This document shows positions 1-7,848 of a stretch of 46,422 nt of DNA, piece by piece. This DNA is from a virus: positions 1-46,422 of the IMG/VR virus record IMGVR_UViG_3300010354_000147; one strand, 5' to 3'. The notes under the pieces are model-generated. The model was given only the letters and a program-made list of their open reading frames with translations. It had not been told where the DNA came from and ran no database searches. Within the stretch, counting starts at the first letter, position 1. The number at the start of each line of letters is the position of its first letter. Both the position numbers and the translations under genes were made by a program.

Positions 1-2
1 AA

Positions 3-74
3 GATGAGTTTACACCCTCCCCAAGAGCTAAAGAATATTTAAAACAATCAATAAATTTAATAAAAGGTATTTAA
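3..74 (+). CDS. C-terminal end of a gene cut by the window edge
   Basis: An open frame enters from the left edge and ends in TAA one base before the next start codon. The visible end is DEFTPSPRAKEYLKQSINLI plus three residues. Tight spacing suggests it is co-transcribed with the two small genes that follow. No function can be given from 23 residues. Confidence 0.5.
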   Translation, partial: DEFTPSPRAKEYLKQSINLIKGI

Positions 75-75
75 A

Positions 76-207
76 ATGGCAAAAAAGATCGGTTCTTCTT
101 CTACATCTACAAAAACAACTTTCGGAAAAAAGACTGTTGGTAAATTAAAAAAGAAATTTGGTCCCAAAGAAGAAAAACCTAAAAAATATAAAGGTCAAGG
201 TAGATAA
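76..207 (+). CDS. 43-aa very basic small protein
   Basis: ATG start one base after the upstream stop. The product is dominated by Lys, Ser, Thr and Gly (begins MAKKIGSSSTSTKTTFGKK and ends KYKGQGR), with no hydrophobic segment. Its stop lies one base before the start of the holin-like gene, so the three genes look translationally coupled. The composition would suit nucleic-acid or capsid binding, but that is a guess. No family recognised. Confidence 0.55.
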   Translation: MAKKIGSSSTSTKTTFGKKTVGKLKKKFGPKEEKPKKYKGQGR

Positions 208-208
208 T

Positions 209-460
209 ATGAAGAAGAAAGTTAACAAATGGGTATGTGATTATTGGAAACCTACTCCTAAAAAATGGAGAAAGTGGGGAGATTCTTTATTAGCAGTGTC
301 TTCTGTTCTTGCAATTGGGGGTTTATGGCAGTTTGACAACCTTAAAGAAATATTTACACCCGCAGAAATAAAGGTTATGATAGTATCATCAATAATTTTT
401 GGTGTTATCGGTAAGTTTTTGACTAACTTTTTTAAAGAAAATACTTCTGAAAACGACTAA
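209..460 (+). CDS. Holin-like small membrane protein
   Basis: 83 aa from the ATG at 209. The frame is open further upstream through a TTG at 158, but 209 fits the spacing after the preceding stop. A positively charged amphipathic N-terminus (about 1-23, rich in Lys and Trp) is followed by two hydrophobic helices, about 24-42 and 54-73, and a short charged tail ending KENTSEND. Size and topology are those of two-helix phage holins, which open the inner membrane so that endolysin reaches the wall. No holin-specific motif was checked. Any small two-helix membrane protein would look alike. A strong terminator follows. Confidence 0.55.
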   Translation: MKKKVNKWVCDYWKPTPKKWRKWGDSLLAVSSVLAIGGLWQFDNLKEIFTPAEIKVMIVSSIIFGVIGKFLTNFFKENTSEND

Positions 461-493
461 TTTACCCCATATTTACCCCATATTTACCCCATA
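461..493 (+). repeat. Triple 11-bp direct repeat after the holin-like gene
   Basis: Three exact tandem copies of TTTACCCCATA start at the base after the holin-like stop codon, followed by TTT. They sit between the stop and the terminator hairpin. A replication-slippage origin or a protein-binding iteron is possible; nothing decides between them. Confidence 0.8.
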
Positions 494-502
494 TTTTAAC
501 GT

Positions 503-529
503 AAAAACCCCCAAAATAGGGGGTTTTTT
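503..529 (+). terminator. Intrinsic terminator between converging genes
   Basis: Perfect hairpin with five C-G pairs, loop AAAATA, flanked by an A run on the left and TTTTTT on the right, so it can work in both directions. It separates the rightward holin-like gene from the leftward operon ending at 583. Confidence 0.85.
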
Positions 530-582
530 GTGTATATAAAGACAAAAAATAACCTAAAAAAGGTTTTTTTTGGATGTTTTTC

Positions 583-876
583 CTATTTATTTGTTATTTT
601 TTTAGTAAAATTACTCATTTTTTGGTTCAAATTAATCATTTTATTACCAAAATTACCCATTTGACCGCCAAAATTACCTATATTTCTATAAAAATCCTCT
701 AAATTATTCAAATTTTTCATGTTTTCTATGAAATTTTGTGGATTTTGTATGTTTTTTAACTCTTTAAGTATCAAAAATAACGATTTTCCGTATTTTTTCC
801 ACCAAATTACTAATAAAATTGTTAAAAACAGTATAGATATACTAAAAACGAGTAAAGAAATAGATAAAAGTGTCAT
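583..876 (-). CDS. 97-aa membrane-anchored Asn-rich protein
   Basis: One N-terminal transmembrane helix (about 4-26, ending in WWKK) is followed by a polar helical part with the repeats NIGNFGGQMGNFGNKM and NLNQKMSNF, likely coiled or amphipathic. It starts 45 bases after the stop of the 217-aa gene and has no TATTTAT motif of its own, so it is probably the second gene of that unit. Function unknown. Confidence 0.6.
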   Translation of the reverse strand: MTLLSISLLVFSISILFLTILLVIWWKKYGKSLFLILKELKNIQNPQNFIENMKNLNNLEDFYRNIGNFGGQMGNFGNKMINLNQKMSNFTKKITNK

Positions 877-921
877 AATTTATGTGATTTTAGATAAAAA
901 TCGGTGTTTTTTTTGTATAAA

Positions 922-1575
922 TCAAGAATATGACTTCATAAACCATCTTAAAAGTTCACCTGCAAGTCTATTAAACCTATTTGTTGCGGATGTAACTGTA
1001 ATTTCTCGATTTTTTTGTTCTAAATCGGTAATTGCAGCTGAAATCATGATATTTCGGACATTTTCCGACATATTTTTAATTTTTTCTATTAATTCTTCAT
1101 CTTCATCGCCTAAATCCCGTTTCATACGGTATAAATCAAAGTATTTTGTCAAATATTCTTTAGTTTGACCTAAAAATTGACCCGCTTCAAACATATTTAC
1201 AACACCAAGCTGTCTAATTACCTCTAAAAACTCTAAAACATACTTCAGATCTGATTTTTTAAACAATTTTGACCATTCATGATGTTTAATTATGTCATCT
1301 AATTCTGTAAAACGTGATTCTTGTAGGTTTTGCGAGAATCCTGGGTCTAAAATCCAAGAATCTGTGTCAGGAATGAGAGATAATGTGCTAATTACGTTAT
1401 CATCATCGTCATACCACTCCATATTATACATATAATCAGCTCCACCCCCGAATGGAGGTGCCTGACCAATAGATTTAACTTTACCTTTTGTTCCTGTATC
1501 TATATTTTCATCGGGCATATATACTAATATTATTCTATCACCCGCCTTTAACTTAGGATTTTTTTTACTTTTCAT
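922..1575 (-). CDS. 217-aa protein with an N-terminal SH3-like barrel
   Basis: Residues about 8-70 read as a small beta barrel: LKAGDRIILVY, then a TGTKGKVKSIG turn and a YNMEWYDDDDNVISTLSLI strand pair, like KOW/SH3-type domains. The remainder is mainly helical and charged (KYFDLYRMKRDLGDEDEELI). No N-terminal leader. A TATTTAT motif lies 5 bases upstream of the ATG. Function unknown. Confidence 0.7.
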   Translation of the reverse strand: MKSKKNPKLKAGDRIILVYMPDENIDTGTKGKVKSIGQAPPFGGGADYMYNMEWYDDDDNVISTLSLIPDTDSWILDPGFSQNLQESRFTELDDIIKHHEWSKLFKKSDLKYVLEFLEVIRQLGVVNMFEAGQFLGQTKEYLTKYFDLYRMKRDLGDEDEELIEKIKNMSENVRNIMISAAITDLEQKNREITVTSATNRFNRLAGELLRWFMKSYS

Positions 1576-1579
1576 ACAA

Positions 1580-1586
1580 ATAAATA
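1580..1586 (-). promoter_or_regulatory. TATTTAT upstream motif (candidate late promoter)
   Basis: Read on the minus strand the context is GATATTTATTTGT followed by the ATG of the 217-aa gene. Confidence 0.5.
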
Positions 1587-1590
1587 TCTT

Positions 1591-3822
1591 TTATTTGATT
1601 AGTGTCAGAAATCCGTGGTATTCTTTTCTATTGTCGTTTTGTGGAACTTTAAATGTTAATTTCCACGTATAAATTCCATCTTGACACATAAAACCGTTAA
1701 AGGTGCCATCCCAACCAAAATATGGATTATTAGATTCCCATATTATCTGACCCCAACGGTTGTAAACTAACAAATTATAGTTATAAAAATCTACTCCTGA
1801 GGTTATAATTGGTTTAAAAGTGTTGTTTTTTTCGTCACCATTTGGTGTAAATGCGTTTGGTATGTAAAATATCTCACTTGGACACAATCCTATACTAACA
1901 GTAAATGTTTGGGGATCTGATACGCATCCATTATCCCATGTGACTGCTTGAAAATTGAATATTCCGTCCGTATCCCAAGTTAAGTTTAATGTTTGACTTG
2001 TAATAGTATCTCCAAAAACATACCATTCATTAGACCCATTACCTAATGAGTTTAAACCAAACACATCGCTAACACTATCCCCTTCACATATTTCATGATA
2101 TTGATCGTATTCTCCTACAATATCGTTTATAATCGGTGTAATTACGGGTCTTGAATAAACTTGGACTGAAATAGAACTTTCGAACACACAATTAGACTGC
2201 GTATAAGTATATGTCACTTGATCTGAACCTATAAAACCAGAATTAGGACAGTATTGTGTATTAAAAACATTGGATCCAAAAAAACTTCCTCCAATCGGTG
2301 ATGCATTTAAGGTAACACAATCATCATATTCACAAAATGGTCCAATCTGATTAATGATAGGGATTATATCCAAATCAAATATTGTAAAAGTTTGCGGTTG
2401 TGATTCACAACCTAATGAATTTACACCAATAACTGATAATGTGTTGTTGTAAAGACCACCATTTACACCTGTAACATCTAAATTTATTTGACTTGTTCCT
2501 TGTCCTGAGGATATATTTCCAATCGTTGATGTCCATAAATAACTAAGATTAGAACTTGGATTGGGAACTTCATATAAATTATCGGTAGAGTTGTAACATA
2601 CGGTGTCTGAACCCAATATTTGATTTATTGTAATGATAGGCGGATCCACTAACGTTGCATTTCCAGTGACTGAGCATCCTAAAGCGTCAACAATAGTGAA
2701 AAAATAATTACCTGAACATAAAGTATTAACATTGAAACTATTTGGTAAACCCCCATTCCATGATATTGTTTGTATTCCGTTACCTCCAACAGGCACAACA
2801 TCTATACTTCCATCACAATATTGATTACAAGTTGGATTTGTTATTGTGACAATTGGTTGTGGTAAACTTGGGGGTCCAGGTTGGACAAACACTGTGTCGG
2901 GCCCTAAGTTACCTACTCCACCCATACAACTTGACCATCCCGCATTACAGGTTGGGTAAACAAATTGACATGTATAGTTTGCACCAGCTTGAGGTGGGGT
3001 GACAGTAATACTTGGTCCTGTACCAATTGGGTTCGGGTTACCTACTTGATACCAAGTTAAAGTTGGACTAACAATCGGACCTGATGGTGTATACCTTTGA
3101 GCGTCATTTGTCACAGTCCAAACCGTTGAGTTTCTACCTGGTACTGTGACTGCGGTTGTTCCTGCTAGATTATGTATACCCTGTACGGCGGTTCCACCTG
3201 CCCATTGAGTACAATTAGGTTTACTTTGTATATAATTTTCTATGTAATTAGTGGATTCATAAATTACTATATGGAAAGTCCCAAAATTAGACGTGCAAGA
3301 AAACATGGGAACGTTGATCCAACTTACAACTAATTTTCTACAGGGGGCGGTTCCCTGTACTTGATATCTAATTTGTCCCCCTAACCCTGGATGCCAATCT
3401 TGCCATGGACTCATTATACAATTTTTAGGAATGTTAACATTTGCACTAGGAATTGGTGTCGAGGTGAAGGTTGTTGGTTGTCCAGCGGTGAAGGAAATCC
3501 ATCCATTAGACCCTATGTAAAATTGATTGTAAGTGTTTCCAAAAAAACAAAAAGTAAAACCAATATTAAAAGGACCTGCCTGAGAATCATCAGTGAGATT
3601 TACAAGAGTTCCTGTATTATTTTGCGGAATATAAGGTATAGAAGTTACGTTATATGATGTAGTTTGATTTGGGTTTACTCCATTTGTGTTGCATTGACTC
3701 AAGTCCGCGGTTAAAGTTGTTGAGTTTACTCCACAAGGTAAATATTGATCCGGTCCTAATGATGGACAATATTGTGAATACACAAATAACGGAAATAATA
3801 ATAAAAATAATAATTGTCTCAT
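1591..3822 (-). CDS. Secreted T9SS substrate with gliding-motility-type C-terminal domain
   Basis: 743 aa. An N-terminal signal peptide (MRQLLFLLLFPLFVYSQ) is followed by a Cys-rich beta region resembling extracellular domains (FCFFGNTYNQFYIGSNGW). A SprB-type repeat lies near residues 330-395 (ITNPTCNQYCDGSIDV, CSGNYFFTIVDALGC), followed by Ig/PKD-like segments. The last ~90 residues fit the CHU_C/gliding-motility-associated sorting domain: IPNAFTPNGDEKNNTFKP, YNLLVYNRWGQIIWES and YTWKLTFKV. That domain directs outer-membrane export and surface attachment by T9SS. No leader; a TATTTAT motif is present. It is unusual in a phage. It may coat the infected cell, act in superinfection exclusion, or be acquired host DNA. 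Confidence 0.88.
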   Translation of the reverse strand: MRQLLFLLLFPLFVYSQYCPSLGPDQYLPCGVNSTTLTADLSQCNTNGVNPNQTTSYNVTSIPYIPQNNTGTLVNLTDDSQAGPFNIGFTFCFFGNTYNQFYIGSNGWISFTAGQPTTFTSTPIPSANVNIPKNCIMSPWQDWHPGLGGQIRYQVQGTAPCRKLVVSWINVPMFSCTSNFGTFHIVIYESTNYIENYIQSKPNCTQWAGGTAVQGIHNLAGTTAVTVPGRNSTVWTVTNDAQRYTPSGPIVSPTLTWYQVGNPNPIGTGPSITVTPPQAGANYTCQFVYPTCNAGWSSCMGGVGNLGPDTVFVQPGPPSLPQPIVTITNPTCNQYCDGSIDVVPVGGNGIQTISWNGGLPNSFNVNTLCSGNYFFTIVDALGCSVTGNATLVDPPIITINQILGSDTVCYNSTDNLYEVPNPSSNLSYLWTSTIGNISSGQGTSQINLDVTGVNGGLYNNTLSVIGVNSLGCESQPQTFTIFDLDIIPIINQIGPFCEYDDCVTLNASPIGGSFFGSNVFNTQYCPNSGFIGSDQVTYTYTQSNCVFESSISVQVYSRPVITPIINDIVGEYDQYHEICEGDSVSDVFGLNSLGNGSNEWYVFGDTITSQTLNLTWDTDGIFNFQAVTWDNGCVSDPQTFTVSIGLCPSEIFYIPNAFTPNGDEKNNTFKPIITSGVDFYNYNLLVYNRWGQIIWESNNPYFGWDGTFNGFMCQDGIYTWKLTFKVPQNDNRKEYHGFLTLIK

Positions 3823-3825
3823 ACT

Positions 3826-3832
3826 ATAAATA
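3826..3832 (-). promoter_or_regulatory. TATTTAT upstream motif
   Basis: The minus strand reads CGTATTTATAGT immediately before the ATG of the T9SS-type protein gene. Confidence 0.5.
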
Positions 3833-3885
3833 CGATTTTGAACGTGTTAAGTTGTTAAAGAATGAAAAGTTATTTAGTGTGTTTG

Positions 3886-4080
3886 CTAATCTTTAGACTT
3901 AGAATCTTTCCATTCGATGTAAATAGTATGTAAAACCATTAGATTAATCAACACACAACTCATCAATTCTAAAATCCAATGCCAATTTACTTGAGTAACA
4001 CCCATGTGAACCCCAAACCACATAAAAGAACCATATTTATTCATTAAAGTTAAATAAAGATGTTTTAAAAAATCCTTCAT
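3886..4080 (-). CDS. 64-aa small membrane protein
   Basis: One or two hydrophobic stretches (about 16-30 and 34-54, ILELMSCVLINLMVLHTIYI) sit between a Lys-rich start (MKDFLKHLYLTLMNKYG) and a charged tail. It stands alone between the T9SS-type gene and the divergent prolyl-isomerase gene, with its own TATTTAT motif. No family recognised. Confidence 0.6.
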   Translation of the reverse strand: MKDFLKHLYLTLMNKYGSFMWFGVHMGVTQVNWHWILELMSCVLINLMVLHTIYIEWKDSKSKD

Positions 4081-4085
4081 ATTAT

Positions 4086-4092
4086 ATAAATA
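4086..4092 (-). promoter_or_regulatory. TATTTAT upstream motif
   Basis: The minus strand reads GATATTTATATAAT and then the ATG of the 64-aa membrane protein. Confidence 0.5.
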
Positions 4093-4147
4093 TCATTTTA
4101 CATAGTCGAGTTTAAGCGTTATCCTTTTTGGAAAATATTTAATTAGT

Positions 4148-4573
4148 ATGAAAAAAGTAGATGTAAACAGCACCGTGACTGTAAATTACACGGGTAAATT
4201 AGAAGATGGTTCTGTTTTTGATTCGTCTTTATCTGAAGGGAGAGATCCTTTAACCGCAACTTTGGGTCAAGGTAGTTTGATACCTGGTTTTGAAAAGGGT
4301 TTATTGGAAATGAGTGAAGGAGATAAAAAAACAATAAACATTCCATATACCGAAGCATATGGTGATCGTAAAGAGGAGTTAATTGCTGAGGTTCCAAAAG
4401 ATAGAGTACCTGAAAACATTGAGGAGGGTCAGATGTTGCAAACAATGACACCTCAAGGCCCAATGAATGTAATAGTAAAGGAGGTTAAAGAAAGTAATGT
4501 TGTTATTGACGCCAATCACCCATTAGCAGGTAAAAATTTAATATTTGATTTAGAAGTAGTATCAATACAATAA
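4148..4573 (+). CDS. FKBP-type peptidyl-prolyl isomerase, SlyD-like
   Basis: 141 aa. It has the full SlyD layout: a split FKBP domain (VTVNYTGKLEDGSVFDSS, then LIPGFEKGLLEMSEGDKK) with an inserted chaperone flap at about 70-120 (AYGDRKEELIAEVPKDRVP) and the closing strand NLIFDLEVVSIQ. It lacks the His-rich metal-binding tail of Escherichia coli SlyD. The family catalyses cis-trans isomerisation of prolyl bonds and assists folding. It is soluble and has no signal peptide. In this phage it could help fold virion proteins, including the Pro-rich TP-repeat proteins, which is inference. It is a single rightward gene among leftward ones. Confidence 0.93.
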   Translation: MKKVDVNSTVTVNYTGKLEDGSVFDSSLSEGRDPLTATLGQGSLIPGFEKGLLEMSEGDKKTINIPYTEAYGDRKEELIAEVPKDRVPENIEEGQMLQTMTPQGPMNVIVKEVKESNVVIDANHPLAGKNLIFDLEVVSIQ

Positions 4574-4635
4574 TTATTTTATAATGACATTATTGACCGA
4601 TTCTATATTACAAATATTATGTCAAAAATTAAAGA

Positions 4636-4665
4636 GGAGGTAAATTTATAAAAAGATTTACCTCC
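4636..4665 (-). terminator. Hairpin closing the leftward 5244-4692 unit
   Basis: Perfect 10-bp inverted repeat GGAGGTAAAT / ATTTACCTCC with a 10-base loop. On the minus strand it is followed by a moderately T-rich stretch (TCTTTAATTTTT), so it probably terminates leftward transcription. Confidence 0.6.
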
Positions 4666-4691
4666 AAAAAAAAAACAAAAAAACCGATAAT

Positions 4692-5135
4692 CTATGATTT
4701 TTTACAATTACTTGTTTTTGGAACCATTCCAACAACGGTAATTGTAATTAATGTTTCTCCTAAACGTTTAATTTGATCGTTGTTAATACTTAAGTTACCT
4801 AACTCGATACTGTTAACCCCGTTTTGATTTTCTGAAAAAGTAGTTTTTATTTGATTGAACACTTTTCTCAAGTTGTTTTTATTACCAATACTGTTAGCCC
4901 AGTCCCAAAATTGTGAAACTACTTGATTATCTTCATTACTAAGTTTTTTTGGTGCAATACAAATTGGTTCAGTGTCGTCTAAAACTTGTTCGGCGTTTAT
5001 TTCAAGACCTTCTAGTTTTAATAAGTTTTGAACTTTACTTAGATCTGAAGATTGAGAGGAAACTTCAGTATCCTCTTTTAAAAGTCCCATAATCTTTTTT
5101 ATATCCATTACCTCACTTAGTAGACTTATTTTCAT
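4692..5135 (-). CDS. 147-aa leader-bearing protein
   Basis: The N-terminus MKISLLSEVMDIKKIMGLLK followed by ED is related to the other leaders in this window and contains LKE, a candidate (L/I)xE cleavage site. The rest is an acidic domain with no recognised family; two Cys-Pro/Cys-Lys features (EPICIAPKK, SNCKKS) stand out. Its start overlaps the end of the upstream 43-aa gene by 23 bases in another frame. Confidence 0.65.
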   Translation of the reverse strand: MKISLLSEVMDIKKIMGLLKEDTEVSSQSSDLSKVQNLLKLEGLEINAEQVLDDTEPICIAPKKLSNEDNQVVSQFWDWANSIGNKNNLRKVFNQIKTTFSENQNGVNSIELGNLSINNDQIKRLGETLITITVVGMVPKTSNCKKS

Positions 5136-5244
5136 TGTTTTTGTATTGTTCTAAAATTCTATTATTGTTTTCCATCATTTTGAGTTTTTTCAAAATACTC
5201 TTACGACTTTTTTTCTTTTTCCCTTCTTTTTTTGCCTTTGCCAT
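5113..5244 (-). CDS. 43-aa Lys-rich small protein
   Basis: Too short for a routine ORF cut-off, but it has an ATG 12 bases downstream of a TATTTAT motif and overlaps the next gene. The product starts MAKAKKEGKKKKSRKSILKK and has a charged helical C-terminal half. Over a third of residues are Lys or Arg, so it may bind nucleic acid. It is similar in style to the 43-aa basic protein at 76-207. Confidence 0.55.
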   Translation of the reverse strand: MAKAKKEGKKKKSRKSILKKLKMMENNNRILEQYKNNENKSTK

Positions 5245-5255
5245 TTTTTTTATTT

Positions 5256-5262
5256 ATAAATA
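5256..5262 (-). promoter_or_regulatory. TATTTAT upstream motif
   Basis: The minus strand reads CTATTTATAAATAAAAAAAATG, which places the motif before the 43-aa gene and supports that gene being real. Confidence 0.5.
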
Positions 5263-5263
5263 G

Positions 5264-5605
5264 TTATTTCTTGACAAAACAAAATGGTTTACCGTTTTTC
5301 ATAATGGTAAGACCTAATTCGTCAGAGGGTGAGTTAGGGTCAAAAATTATATCCACATCATTGATTCTTTTTTTTGTCTCATCTTTCAAAGTGTTTTTAT
5401 CAAATGAAACCATATTAATATCAGACTCTAATAATGCCTTGAAGCAATCCGGTAAAATATTTGGATCGGGAATTGGTCGTCTGTAGTCCATTTTATCTGG
5501 CTGCACCCCAGGTAAATTAGAAAATACCGATTGTTCCGAAATTACTTTACCTTTTTGATAACCGAAAAGGTATTTAATTTGTTGTAATTCTTCTCTAACA
5601 CTCAT
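5264..5605 (-). CDS. 113-aa leader-bearing protein
   Basis: The ATG at 5605 is preferred over a GTG at 5620 because it directly follows a double TATTTAT motif. The N-terminus MSVREELQQIKYLFGYQKGK continues to VISEQ, giving an (I)SE site like other leaders. The body is short, with KNGKPFCFVKK at the end. No family recognised. Downstream lies the 43-aa basic gene. Confidence 0.65.
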   Translation of the reverse strand: MSVREELQQIKYLFGYQKGKVISEQSVFSNLPGVQPDKMDYRRPIPDPNILPDCFKALLESDINMVSFDKNTLKDETKKRINDVDIIFDPNSPSDELGLTIMKNGKPFCFVKK

Positions 5606-5609
5606 ATAA

Positions 5610-5616
5610 ATAAATA
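5610..5616 (-). promoter_or_regulatory. Double TATTTAT upstream motif
   Basis: The minus strand reads GATATTTATTTATATG, two overlapping copies ending at the start codon. A transcript from here would be nearly leaderless. Confidence 0.5.
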
Positions 5617-5931
5617 TCACACAAGTAGTTCTTCTAAAAAATCTACGTAATCGACTCCTTTGAAAACCATTTCATCGGAATATCTTGATCTTATCCATTC
5701 GGAAAATTGTTTAATAAATTCGTCTCTATTAAGTGGTATAAACTCTGAAAACTCAATTTCTAAAGATCTTAAAGTTTTAACTTCTCTGGTTGATGGGTAA
5801 TATAAAATTTGCGATTTTAATTCATCATCTATTGTATAAAAAATAAAACACATTTTACCAAAAATTTTGGACTCTACGGGGACTAGTTCCCCATAAACTA
5901 AATCAAATAAATTGCAGCTTGCCCTTTTCAC
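5617..5931 (-). CDS. 104-aa protein of unknown function, GTG start
   Basis: Starts with GTG (MKRASCNLFDLVYGELVPVE); no ATG is available before residue 27. It has a compact alpha/beta look (KMCFIFYTIDDEL, QILYYPSTREVKTL) and an acidic C-terminus (YVDFLEELLV). No N-terminal leader. It lies 20 bases downstream of the 157-aa gene, so probably shares its transcript. Confidence 0.6.
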   Translation of the reverse strand: MKRASCNLFDLVYGELVPVESKIFGKMCFIFYTIDDELKSQILYYPSTREVKTLRSLEIEFSEFIPLNRDEFIKQFSEWIRSRYSDEMVFKGVDYVDFLEELLV

Positions 5932-5951
5932 AATATAAAAATAGGAATCTT

Positions 5952-6425
5952 TTAGATTTCTTCAATATCATCTACCCAATCATCACTCCAATTTGAATCA
6001 ATAGTTTCTTCATCAATTAATTCACCTTCTATTGGGTCGTAGTAACCCAACCTGTATAATCCATTTAAAATGTTTCTTGTGAATGGTAAATAACTGTCAT
6101 ATTCATTCAAAAAGGTTTCTCGTACTGTGTTAACTTTTTCAAATGAGTGAGTTATTTTATAAGTTTTCAAGGTAGGTCTTTTAATAGGTTCTGTCATAAA
6201 ATTTTTGTTCATTAGTAAAACCGCAATAAAAAACGTTGTATCCTCATTGTCAGGAGTTCCAATATAACTTTCGATCTCACCATCGACCGCTTCAACAACT
6301 TCCTCAAAGTTAGTATCAACATAACTTGGGTTAAAAATATCTATATCATTTTGCTCACAGACATCTACAATGTCCTGTAAAATTGGTCTAAGGGCTTTAT
6401 CGTTATATTTTTCGTATTGTTTCAT
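5952..6425 (-). CDS. 157-aa acidic protein of unknown function
   Basis: No leader. It is acidic throughout, with a strongly acidic tail (DEETIDSNWSDDWVDDIEEI). There is a central hydrophobic stretch TTFFIAVLLMNKNFM. It sits between a leader-bearing gene (6771) and an untagged gene (5931). No recognised domain. Confidence 0.6.
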   Translation of the reverse strand: MKQYEKYNDKALRPILQDIVDVCEQNDIDIFNPSYVDTNFEEVVEAVDGEIESYIGTPDNEDTTFFIAVLLMNKNFMTEPIKRPTLKTYKITHSFEKVNTVRETFLNEYDSYLPFTRNILNGLYRLGYYDPIEGELIDEETIDSNWSDDWVDDIEEI

Positions 6426-6432
6426 AATACAC

Positions 6433-6771
6433 TTATCTTAGTCTTTGTATTTTTCTAGTAATACCCTCTAATTTCTGTCTTGAGAATTCCATGGTTTGAT
6501 ACATATCAAACATTAATCTTAGAAGTTCTTGTTTATCTCGTCTATCGATTTTAGAATTTCTTATGTCATTGTATAAAGTTCTAATTCTTGAACTTAGATT
6601 TTTATCATAATACGTGGTAGAAACCATACTGTCAATTATAGATTCTAATTCTTTTGAGTAGTTTTCATAACTATCACTTGACCCAAATAACCAATTCCAA
6701 GTAGAACCTTCATTTACTCGGTTCTTTACCTCTAAATTAATTTGTTTTTTTGATATTTCTTTGATCTTCAT
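6433..6771 (-). CDS. 112-aa leader-bearing helical protein
   Basis: The N-terminus MKIKEISKKQINLEVKNRVN followed by EG is a variant of the MKIIITESQ leader with VNE as a candidate cut site. The rest is predicted helical and charged (LSSRIRTLYNDIRNSKIDRR), ending TRKIQRLR. It has its own TATTTAT motif. Function unknown. Confidence 0.6.
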   Translation of the reverse strand: MKIKEISKKQINLEVKNRVNEGSTWNWLFGSSDSYENYSKELESIIDSMVSTTYYDKNLSSRIRTLYNDIRNSKIDRRDKQELLRLMFDMYQTMEFSRQKLEGITRKIQRLR

Positions 6772-6776
6772 AATAT

Positions 6777-6783
6777 ATAAATA
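6777..6783 (-). promoter_or_regulatory. TATTTAT upstream motif
   Basis: The minus strand reads TAATATTTATATATT, then the ATG of the 112-aa gene. Confidence 0.5.
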
Positions 6784-6788
6784 TTACT

Positions 6789-7193
6789 TTACAATTTAAT
6801 CTCATCTATTTCTTTTTGGTATTCATCACTAATTCTAAGACTATTTTCTGTGAAATGAATTCTAACGTAATCAGAACCAAAAAAATATTGTAGTTCATCA
6901 CTTATGTCTCTTTGTAACTTATTTATAAATCGATACTCTTTGAATAAATTACCATTTATTGAGTTAAAAACTGCAAAAATCGTAGTTGCCATTCTACCAC
7001 CCCCAATAATCTCAACAGACACAATTAAATAATCATAATATTCACCAACCGATATCATTTTTTTTTGACCTGTTATTACGAATTGATATTGTAAATCTAT
7101 CATCATAGTTTCGGATAAAATTGGCCCATGATAATCAAATACCATATCTTTAATTACCTTATTAACTCTCTCTATGTGTTTTTCTGAAATCAT
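6789..7193 (-). CDS. 134-aa protein of unknown function
   Basis: Begins one base after the stop of the 192-aa gene, so it is the second gene of that unit. No clear leader (MISEKHIERVNKVIKDMVFD, though ISE is present). Alternating strands YYDYLIVSVEIIGGGRMATT and TIFAVFNSI suggest an alpha/beta fold. The C-terminus is acidic. No family recognised. Confidence 0.6.
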   Translation of the reverse strand: MISEKHIERVNKVIKDMVFDYHGPILSETMMIDLQYQFVITGQKKMISVGEYYDYLIVSVEIIGGGRMATTIFAVFNSINGNLFKEYRFINKLQRDISDELQYFFGSDYVRIHFTENSLRISDEYQKEIDEIKL

Positions 7194-7194
7194 G

Positions 7195-7773
7195 TTATTT
7201 ACCTCTATAATATTTAATCAATTTCTGAATTGGATTTATTACCAATTTAGGATACTCATTATTCAAAAAATCAATAAGTTCTTGGATAGAGTTAAATCTA
7301 TTGGGTGTATACTCAGTCTTTATACCTTGGTTATCGTAGTATTCATCATAGTTGCCAGTTTCCATATCTTCAAATTCACTACCATCCACAGGTGTTACAC
7401 AATTTCCATCCCAATATGGTGTTGAAAATCCCCTCAACTTATAATGATTGTCACTATAACTAAAATTGACAATACCACCAAAACCATCCCATAAGAACTC
7501 CAAATCTGCAGACATGTTCTCAAAACTATGTTTTTTATCAACTAAATCTGACCTGAAAAGCATTCCAACTAATTTATAAGCTAAACCACAATCAATTTTT
7601 ATTTTTTTGTCTTTTAGTAAAAAAAGAATTTGTTCTAATTCTAAACCCGTTAAATCTGAAATTTCGTAAAAATCCATACCTTCATTCCACATCTTGTAAA
7701 CAAGGTTTGAATTCTTTTTATATTTTGATTCGAAAATATTATTATATTGTGACTCAGAAATTATTATTTTCAT
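7195..7773 (-). CDS. 192-aa leader-bearing protein with HTH-like segment
   Basis: The leader is MKIIISESQYNNIFESK, of the MKIIITESQ class. Residues about 27-58 (LVYKMWNEGMDFYEISDLTG, then LELEQILFLLKDKKI) resemble a helix-turn-helix, possibly DNA binding. The C-terminal half has aromatic and Gly-rich strands (FLWDGFGGIVNFSYSDNHY). Own TATTTAT motif. If packaged in the head it would be a DNA-associated cargo protein, which is inference. Confidence 0.65.
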   Translation of the reverse strand: MKIIISESQYNNIFESKYKKNSNLVYKMWNEGMDFYEISDLTGLELEQILFLLKDKKIKIDCGLAYKLVGMLFRSDLVDKKHSFENMSADLEFLWDGFGGIVNFSYSDNHYKLRGFSTPYWDGNCVTPVDGSEFEDMETGNYDEYYDNQGIKTEYTPNRFNSIQELIDFLNNEYPKLVINPIQKLIKYYRGK

Positions 7774-7778
7774 ATAAG

Positions 7779-7785
7779 ATAAATA
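7779..7785 (-). promoter_or_regulatory. TATTTAT upstream motif
   Basis: The minus strand reads ACTATTTATCTTATATG. It lies between the terminator of the upstream gene and the start codon. Confidence 0.5.
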
Positions 7786-7796
7786 GTTTATAAAAC

Positions 7797-7821
7797 AAAA
7801 ACCACCGTTTAGGTGGTTTTT
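7797..7821 (-). terminator. Intrinsic terminator of the 171-aa gene
   Basis: Hairpin AACCACC / GGTGGTT with a short loop, T-run on the minus-strand side (and an A-run that makes it potentially bidirectional). Confidence 0.8.
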
Positions 7822-7848
7822 TATATAATAAAAGTTAGTTTACAATAA

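Noticed and set aside
719-1168. 149-codon rightward open frame opposite the 97-aa and 217-aa genes
   Set aside because: It is antisense to two genes with better composition and spacing; no promoter.
1591-3822. Bacterial chromosome or prophage origin of the window
   Set aside because: Two flavobacterial-type secreted proteins could suggest host DNA, but no integrase, housekeeping gene or tRNA accompanies them and phage-style genes surround them. Contamination or chimerism cannot be fully excluded.
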